NCBI GenBank assembly: GCA_029255685.2
Contig: CM055318.2
Span: forward strand, 30,058,001-30,122,000
DNA: 64,000 nt
From: Silene conica
Lineage: Eukaryota; Streptophyta; Magnoliopsida; Caryophyllales; Caryophyllaceae
Reading direction: 5' to 3'
Both the position numbers and the translations under genes were made by a program. The notes below the pieces were generated by a model, which searched no databases, was not told the origin of the DNA, and saw nothing but the letters and a program-made list of their open reading frames with translations. Position 1 is the stretch's first letter, and every line of letters begins with the position of its first letter. Of this stretch, positions 56,826-64,000 are shown piece by piece.

Positions 56826-57832
56826 GGAAGCAATTATTTTTTATTTTTCTTTTTTGTTCGTATTTTCTTTTCTTTTCTTTTTCTTTTTCTTTGCTTCATA
56901 CTTTTTTTCTTTTTCCATGTAAGAGATTAACACAATTGCCAATCATCATACCGCATGGCATCAATGGTCTCTTTTTCAACCATAAAAGTAAAATAGACAT
57001 GATAAAAAAGTAATTGCGACTGTCCCGAAAAGGGTAGGCAAATTCTGGGATTGTAGCTTAAAGAATGAGATATAAAACAGGCTATAATCAATCAAGTGAG
57101 CTAAACATAAAGATTTCAATTTCAAGGGTATAAAATTAAGTCAATTTAATTATATGAGGCTTATTTGAAGGGTACATTTACTTTTCTCACGTACTCGGTC
57201 TAAATATGAAAGCATAAAAAAAATCAAGAAATCAATGTCACACGTATGAAGTTTGATATTACACATTCCACAAGGAGAACTACACTCAAACCTAAATAAC
57301 AATGAGACCAGTTTATTGATATTCCTGGCCTAGGAAGCTCTAAAGATCTCAGATTTGAAGTAGCTTACCAACAAAATTTGTCAAATTTAATCAGTAAAAG
57401 ACAAGTAAAAAACGTTCAAAACCTAGGCTATGAGCTTTTTTTCATACAATAAGACAAAACAATGCATATGAATAGCTATTGGGATTTAAATGCAAAAATA
57501 AAGGCAAATTATCATCATTGTTAATTAAATTCATCAAGACTCAGCCTAAAATTAAAAGAAAAACGAAAGAACATCTTTTTTTTCGATTTTTTTTAAAGCA
57601 TGCAACATAAAGAAAAGACTCTCCCCTAAACCTAAATGTCACAGTGTCCTCATTGTGACCTAAACAGCAGGTAAGCCACAATAAAAACATATAACCAGCA
57701 ACCTAAAGGACACAACTAACAAACGGAAAGGAGAAAAGACCACACACTAAAAACAAAATAAATAAAAGAAATATAATACCAGCTGGAAAGCATGAGAGCC
57801 CCACAAACCAACTGCAAAGTGAGGGTCTTGAC
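56826..57832 (-). other. 3' non-coding region of copy B (right part)
   Basis: Pyrimidine-rich at first, as in Athila 28640-28800, then recognisably like Athila 29040-29230 (TATGAAGTTTGATATTACAC, CAACAAAATTTGTCAAATTT), same orientation. No gene. It ends at the hAT insertion. Confidence 0.6.
57825..57832. repeat. hAT target-site duplication (GTCTTGAC), left
   Basis: Exact match of 58348-58355. Confidence 0.95.
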
Positions 57833-58347
57833 TAGGGTTGACAATGGGTAGGGTCTAGGTAGGGTCCAGCAAGATCCGGACCCGACCCTGAGTCACATAC
57901 CTTGGACCCAAACCCGAAAGGTTCTGAAATTAATGACCCATACCCAACCCAGGGGGTCCGGGTCTGGGTAGGATCTACACTAGGGTCTACTTTTTTCTTT
58001 GACAAAACAATTTTTTCCCTAAATTATATCATTTACTTAGTACCCAAACTTATCATTTTCATCAATTTCCTCGTTATTCTTATTGGTTATTTAGATATGC
58101 GTATAGTATATTAGTGATAACTAGTAAAGGTCGTATGTATGTGTGTATTATTTGAGTTATTGACGTTCGCATGTATGTTCTTTTTAAAAAAATAATATAA
58201 GGGTCTAAGGGTCGGGTAGGGTCCCAACACCAAGACCCGAACCCGGACCCGATGTTTTTATATAAGACCAATACCCGACCCATACCTGACCCATTAGAGT
58301 CCGACCCTGAGGATCTGGGTTGGGTACCCGACTCACTGTCATCCCTA
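57833..58347. mobile_element. Non-autonomous hAT element, 515 bp
   Basis: TAGGGTTGACAATGGGTAGG at the left and the complement of TAGGGATGACAGTGAGTCGG at the right, with a perfect 8-bp duplication. Near each end GGGTC/GACCC-type short repeats. No coding region. Confidence 0.95.
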
Positions 58348-58403
58348 GTCTTGACGATCCAAATGTAACCAATCCAGCACGCAGCAGCACTGGGACAACT
58401 GTC

Positions 58404-58434
58404 CTCGATCGAGTAGGGCATGGACTCGATCGAG
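58404..58434. repeat. Two CTCGATCGAG palindromes downstream of the copy B ORF
   Basis: CTCGATCGAG at 58404-58413 and 58425-58434, just past the 3' end of the minus-strand frame. Same core as elsewhere, and the same position relative to the frame as the single palindrome of copy A. Confidence 0.92.
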
Positions 58435-58464
58435 GAACTTTGTGATGACCTTCTTTATCTAACT

Positions 58465-59003
58465 TCAAAGCTCTAGTTCGGTCGTATCAATGCAACTCAA
58501 TGCCCGTAGAAGAAGGTCGAAGCTAACTGCATATGCTACCCACAAGCTTAGGTAGCACCATAAAATAATACAAGTGTACAGTATAAGCAAAACGAGTTGT
58601 CTAAGTTTGGTCTCAACGGGTACAAAGCCAAATTCACAAAAACAAGAATGTTCAAAGTCTTTCAAGGTAGGTAAGTCTAAAATGTGATCATTAGTGAGAT
58701 CCTTTGCATCTTCATGCTCCTTAGATGGTTGGTCATCTTTGAGCTTTTCAGCTTTCCAAGCATCCAGTTCAGCATCTATGACGTCATCTATTTCGGAATT
58801 GTAGATTAGAGGAGGATGAAGCTCATCTCCGTAAAACAGACGTTCTATTTCATCTACTTATTACGCCATATGCTCTGCTCGTAGTCAAATGTACTTGAGT
58901 TTTCCATTTGACTTTCTCATCTCTAAAGGCTCTGTCTATAACGGAAGGTTCTTTCGGGTTCGATATTAAAAGGGATAATCTTTAACCTGTTGGACCTATG
59001 CAT
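58465..59003 (-). pseudogene. Non-autonomous Athila-like ORF, copy B
   Basis: The minus strand opens MHRSNRLKIIPFNIEPE, an Athila gag start, followed by a TAG within about 27 codons and a frame change. The later part reads VDEIERLFYGDELHPP, DDVIDAELDAWKAEKLKDD, DLPTLKDFEHSCFCEFG and a hydrophobic run LVLLILYTCIILWCYLSLW, then VAYAVSFDLLLRALSC and a stop at 58465. The C-terminus matches copy A residue by residue at WCYL, VA-A, FD-LLRALSC. It shows that this frame starts with a gag-type N-terminus. Confidence 0.65.
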
Positions 59004-59101
59004 ACACAAACAACAAGAAAAGAGTAAAACTACCTCAAGGAACTAATGACCCTTGAGAGGAAAAGACAAAAATAATTAAAAACAAATAGAAATTAGTTGC
59101 C
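59004..59101 (-). other. Leader of copy B
   Basis: Matches the Athila leader in the CTCAAGGAACTAATGACCCT region; it lies between primer site and gag start. Confidence 0.6.
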
Positions 59102-59119
59102 TCCCCGGCAACGGCGCCA
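59102..59119 (-). other. Primer-binding site, tRNA-Asp (copy B)
   Basis: The minus strand reads TGGCGCCGTTGCCGGGGA, exact match of the intact Athila site. Confidence 0.92.
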
Positions 59120-59123
59120 AATT

Positions 59124-59520
59124 TGATAAGGGTAAACTCGTCTACCTTAATCAAAGTAATCCTAGATTACTACTAACAATAGATAATACGGGAATGAACA
59201 GTAAAATGAAAATAGACTAAAATGTGGTTAACCCGCTTAGCAGATGAACTTATTTTGTTCAAAGTGAAAGAGCTAATAGGTGGTTTTATTCGTAGTTAAA
59301 ATAGAGGTCAGAGTATTTTAAGCAGCACCTTCATGCTTCAGAGTATTCCCATTAAATATATTTTGTTATTAGATTATTATGTTTAAGGTTTACTAGTAAT
59401 ATATACCTTGTTAGTATTATTACTAGGTTTTGGATAAGTCTTAGGTGCAATTAAAAAGTGGTTTTTAAGATTGAAAATTAGGTTGGAGGATCATCCTTTT
59501 ATTGTAAGTTCAAAAATAAG
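59124..59520 (-). repeat. 5' LTR remnant of copy B, then a copia LTR remnant
   Basis: TGATAAGGGTAAACTCG starts the LTR (its element-oriented end). After about 59300 the sequence instead resembles the U5 end of the solo copia LTR (TTGGAGGATCATCC at 59481-59494, like 47437-47449), so the Athila-like LTR is truncated by another LTR piece. Confidence 0.55.
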
Positions 59521-60269
59521 TGAAGGTAGGACATCTTACTTGTGCCCTAATTCGTACCATATACTCAAGTGAAAACACTTCGAGAGGGGAGAGAGAGAAA
59601 AATCTCAAAAGACCCCAAATAAAAAAATCTCAAAATCTAGAAACTTACCCATCTTGCATGTTTGATTCGGCTCGTCGGCTGTTTTCCCTCCGACTTCATA
59701 CATCCGTCGTGGGCGAGCCGAAATTATTCCTCTTAGATTGTCGGATAATCTCGTAGTTGCAGGAAGGGAATCGATCAGTCGTCCTGTGGGTTGCAATCAA
59801 GTTCTATAGTTGATCGTTTTGTGTGTCGACGTTACCATATTGGGGTGCGATTTCCTTGGATCGTCTTTTCTTCACTAATTTGCATTCCATGCAACACCGC
59901 GGTGTCTTCGTTTTCCCTTTCTTGTATTTTTGTTTGTTAATTGGATCCTTGTTTAGTTTTAGTAAAAGCAAGTTTAGTATTTTATCACATCAATCTTAAA
60001 GCTACAGTTCCTCTTTTTATCAATTGTGGGGTGGCAATTTGGTACTACTCATCTTTGTTGTTTGGAAGTTTGATTGAAAGTTGGGGTTTGGTGAATTGTT
60101 TGTGGTTTTATGTATCCAATTGTTAGTTTTATTTTGCGTCCTCAAGTTGTATTGAAGTTATGATTGCCATTGTCAATCATCGGAAATTCCTGGAAGCTTT
60201 TGTTTGTACTCACATTAAAGATGGGTTTATGGATGGAAATGGGGAGAGGGTGTTATGCTGTTTTATGAC
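59521..60269. other. Unassigned DNA before the TPR-like copy
   Basis: Contains a GA-rich spot (59583-59600) and an intron- or UTR-like stretch. No reliable gene or element signal. Confidence 0.4.
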
Positions 60270-60836
60270 TATTCAAGGGTCGTATTAATGAAGGGAAGGA
60301 GCTTAAAGATAAGGGAAATAATTTTTTTAGGCAAAATTTTTTTGATAGGGCCGCAGCTTGTTACGATGAAGCTTAAACATATGGGGTTGAGTTTGGAAGA
60401 TTTTGGAAGGGAAGATATTCATTCTCTATCTTAACTTGTTGTTTCCCTTAAGTTTAATCTCGCGTCTTGTGCCCTTAAACTTGGAGAATGCATAGCTTCT
60501 GTTGATTTGTGCTCTATGATATTGGATGCATTTCATCGTAATTTCAAGGCGCGTTTCCGGAGGGCGGTAACATTTATGAAGTTGAAAAGGTTTTTGAAAT
60601 CTGAACTGGATTTGGTTGAAGCTTTGGTGGCCGAACCTAGGAATAAAGATGTTTTAAGAGAATTAGATGTTGTAAAAGGTCACCTTCTCATCAAGGAAAA
60701 TGGTAAAAGATTTTTGGACGTTACTCACGTGTGTGGTATGGATGAGACTTGTAAGAAGCCTGTCTTTGTTCTAGAAGTTGGAATGAGTAAAAATGTTAGT
60801 GAAAGTGTGGCCTGAAGTTGATGGAAGATCAAAGTG
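60270..60836 (+). pseudogene. TPR-domain protein, broken gene copy
   Basis: In the frames of the plus strand: GKELKDKGNNFFRQNFFDRAAACYDEA, with a stop right after, then VSLKFNLASCALKLGECIAS, then an open stretch MILDAFHRNFKARFRRAVTF, MKLKRFLKSELDLVEALVAEP and LRELDVVKGHLL. The ELKDKGN-FF--, AA-CYDEA and NFKARFRRA patterns are those of tetratricopeptide repeats in co-chaperone-like proteins. Which family I cannot say. Stops and frame changes make it a pseudogene or a badly spliced fragment. Confidence 0.6.
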
Positions 60837-61511
60837 ATATGGGTATGAAGGATATTATTGTGTACATGGATACGGAGGTGGGGGATGCCCAAAGCGCGTG
60901 TAGAAATTGGTTTAGATTTGCACCCTAGCCTAGAGGAGAATTAGCATATTTCTAATAAGGGTGGAGGAAATTCCCGATTAAAGAGCCCCGGACAATCTTA
61001 TCAAAAGTTCCTCAAAGGTAAAAAGGTGAGCTTTTACCATAAAAGGGATTTGTCCATCATGATAATTCGGAGCCTTAATGTTGAGGCAATTAAGGAGAGA
61101 AATGCTATAAGAGAATGCTCTAAGAAAATGAGGAGGAGGTGCTCTAAAAAGCAGAAATCTAAAACGGTAAACATGTTCGAAATTATAAGTCTTTTGGATA
61201 CTGTCGAGGTTAACCATGGTACTCATGGTATTAGTTCAAGTGTATCCTCTGGTTGTTCCATAAGTTCGAGTGTAGCCTCTATTTGTGACAACTTTTCTGC
61301 CCCGTTACCCAAAACTACCACAAAAGTGTATCCGCATGACCCAAGTTTGGCCGATCCTTTGGTGACCGACAATGTCACCTCCAATCCTAATGACCTTCGA
61401 CCTTTTATCTTTTCAGCTTGTCCTACGACATGTAAGATCTCTTTGTCAGTTAATCTATCGTGCACCCAACTACGTCTATGCTTTGATGGTACCCCTTTAA
61501 TCATCGCGTGA
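60837..61511 (+). other. Open but unrecognised stretch after the TPR copy
   Basis: The frame from 61026 to 61511 is open for 161 codons: basic at first (CSKKMRRRCSKKQKSK), then Ser-rich (SSSVSSGCSISSSVAS). It may be the same decayed gene, since the spacing and strand agree. No family recognised. Confidence 0.3.
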
Positions 61512-64000
61512 ACGAGAGAAGGAGAATAATAAAATCCGACTCAAAGAGTCGGATTGCTAGTGTAAGCTACTTTGTAATCACTTTCTTGACAGCTGCCCAA
61601 AAAAAGTGTACAAAGGGATTTACCTGCAATTTTGATTAAACTCTTCCCTTAGTGGTTTTTCAATGCACAATAACTGAATAAAAACATCTCCGAAATAACC
61701 CAAATAAATAATATAAACCTGAACCAAGCTCGTCTAGAACCCAGCTCACAAATTTGGAAACATTGGGACAATACCCATAACAAGGGTACAATGCAACTAA
61801 ACATGCGACAATTCATCTAATATTTTCTATTCACCACTGACAAGATTTACTAAGAGGGAACATTTTGATCTATATGCACAACATTTACATGGAAACTAAA
61901 AGCTTTGGGCATTAAACATCAGATTATGTATGTACAGGCGCTCCGTTGAGTTCAGCAGTGATTTTTGTCAATGAAAGCAACCATCGATTTCTGCAGCATT
62001 TCCGAAACAAAAATTAGTACACAGAAGATAAGCTCACAACATCCACACCAGATCACTTGGAAGGAAAATGACCATAACATCATAGTCACGGGTCAGTGTA
62101 TCGGCTATGGCAATCGAATATTGCAAAATGTAACCAATTCCCCACAGATCTTCGGTAATGTTTGGTCCTGCTGCTTTAGAGAACTGCTACAAACAGTTGC
62201 AATTCAATATCGGACTTATTAGGGAAGCCCATGTCATCAAACCTTGGGAGTAACTAAAAGCTGGAATTCATAGTTTACACTTTTAACTAGTAGAACTAAG
62301 ATAACACAGTACACATGCAAATTGTTTTAAGCTAATTCAAGTCTCCATGTCCTCGGAAACATCAGCATGGGAACACTAGACCCTGCATCATCAAAATAAA
62401 TGGTACATTATCATTGGTGAAATTACGTAGGTTGGGCCGCACTTACGTGAGCTAAGTGGTTTAGAATGGGTCGGCAATAACTGGTTATCGGAGTATTGTG
62501 GCCAACAATTTCTAGCAATCAGGGAGGTGCTGCCGGTAGTGGGTTTGGTCTGGTTGAGGGGTGGGTGGCAATGATTTAAATTAGGCGGCTGGGTAGGTAG
62601 GGGAGAGGTGGGAAAAGGTATCGAAGAGTATGGTGTAACTATAGCACTTCAAAATTTACTGGGATAGACAACTAAAACAATCAAATGAAGTGACCCTACA
62701 AGAAACTAATATAGATCAAGTGAAACAGAGGGACAAGGAAGTATATGCTTTCCTTGTAATTTTCTTCAATTGTACGTGTCTCACACTCTCACTTGAATCT
62801 CTAATCAGCTCTCCCTCACAAGTTTGGCTTTCCTTTTGTATTTATACACCCTTCTGCTTGGTCTTCGTTTCACAACCATTTTTTCATTTTACTCTGCTTT
62901 TACTGACTTCCTACCTCACATTTTCTATTTCATATTAGCTAGCACCAAATCATTATGGGACTAAGACATTGTTTTCATTTGCAACTACGTAAATATTCAA
63001 AATTTTACAAATATTTTGCAGTCTCATCTACTTAGTGTCTTCCATTAGTTTCAGGCAAAATGGAGTGAGCAAAATTGTTAGTTTCAGTCACCAGGAGCTG
63101 AATGCAGCTCGTGCCAAAATTGCCGATGGACCACAATATAGTTGAAATGGGATGGAGAAGCTGAAAAACAATCTCAATAGTAATGAAACAACAAGAACTA
63201 AAGTACCGACCAATATAAACGCCACCAGCGTGACAGAGAAGCAATGGCAATTGGCAAAGATAAGCTTACATGTTGAACTGCATGATGCCACCACAGATGA
63301 AGAGATACAAAAAATGGACAAGCATGGAGTTTGAGATAGAGATGATGACATGGCTGTTTATCATCCTCTTCTTCACCAGTAACTAGTTTGGTTGGGAAAA
63401 CCTCCACAGTAGCAAACACAACTGCAATCTGAAACACATCAACAACTGTTATTATATGTTTATATCACTTCACTCGTGTTATTCAATATTCAAACAAACG
63501 AGGAAGAATGTAACATGTTACCAATGCCTAGCCTAATAATAACATTCAAACTACTACATACCTTTTTCAATGACTAAACAAGGAACAATGTACCGATCCT
63601 CGTTTGCCGAAGAACTTTAGAACTGCGATCTATACCATGGGAAGCCACCTAATAGGCAAGAAGTTATTAATACCACGGCAAAACACTAAAATAGATAATC
63701 TATAGACACTTAGTACTTACTCCCCTTAAATATATAAGTATATAACTGTTATTTAACTTAAATATATAACTGTTGTTTAATACAAGGTTTGTTGGGCTGT
63801 TGCCCAAAATTGATTGTCACTTTAGAAAGCCAATACTAAAATCACTATCTAAATAGCTCTTTAAAAATTGTCAATGCACAGTTAGAAGCTGTGCTTGCAA
63901 TATTCTTAAATGACACTAAATTCGAGGCGGAGGGAGAGTGAATCCGAGAAAATCGCATCATCAGAGAAAGTATCAGTAAAAAAGGAAAAACTGAAGTCTG
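61512..64000. other. Non-repetitive DNA with no assigned gene
   Basis: No transposon signature or long frame. On the minus strand a few exon-like pieces with splice-like edges can be read (e.g. NITEDLWGIGYILQYSIAIAD near 62160-62095; GSSVPMLMFPRTWRLELA ending near 62330), so a host gene with small exons may run here. I could not identify it. Confidence 0.3.

Overview
The window is nuclear DNA of a flowering plant, most likely a eudicot with a repeat-rich genome. I cannot name the species. The evidence is the load of plant-type transposons (Tekay-like and Athila-like Ty3/gypsy, Ty1/copia, CACTA/En-Spm, hAT, an L1-type LINE, a Cassandra-like 5S-bearing LTR), plant primer sites for tRNA-iMet and tRNA-Asp, and the absence of any intact host gene. 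I saw no rRNA or tRNA gene, CRISPR array or operon.

Layout. 29-10687: a Tekay-like chromovirus on the minus strand, with target duplication AATTC, inserted next to a gag relic (10797-11100). A 3.0-kb hAT (2391-5410) interrupts its integrase. 11101-44200: a degraded CACTA/En-Spm-like element whose putative left end is at 11101. Its minus-strand Ulp1/C48-type gene is scattered over about 19.0-44.2 kb. It was split by a Ty1/copia element (11447-18577, itself holding a 0.8-kb hAT), a CACTA end fragment (20670-~21160), a solo LTR (21508-23107) and a Cassandra-like solo LTR (23568-43735). The Cassandra LTR was split by a second CACTA element (23777-43592, TACTA termini, 3-bp duplication GGA). That element's transposase gene was split by a 12.9-kb Athila-like retrotransposon (26609-39525, duplication GATGT). 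The Athila element is the youngest insertion: its 1377-bp LTRs differ at only about eight positions, and it keeps one uninterrupted 1902-codon gag-pol frame and an ATHILA ORF-1-type frame.

44.3-59.5 kb is a scrapyard of related LTR elements: a copia gag fragment, an Athila-type LTR end with primer site and gag start split by a solo copia LTR, a truncated LTR fused to a second gag piece, and two copies of a non-autonomous Athila-like element in opposite orientation (A, 49865-~51630; B, ~51631-59124). Copy B was later hit by an L1-type LINE (52035-56813) and a 515-bp hAT (57833-58347). 59.5-64 kb is less repetitive and holds a broken TPR-like gene copy and unassigned DNA.

How it works together: this is nested transposon stratigraphy, not a pathway. 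The two observations most worth following are (i) different LTR families carrying family-specific arrays of short palindromes just upstream of their TATA boxes, including a TCGATCGA core that recurs in LTRs, an internal spacer and, in frame, in a gag-pol coding region; and (ii) a non-canonical frame in the two non-autonomous Athila-like copies with a shared hydrophobic C-terminus ending in FDxLLRALSC.
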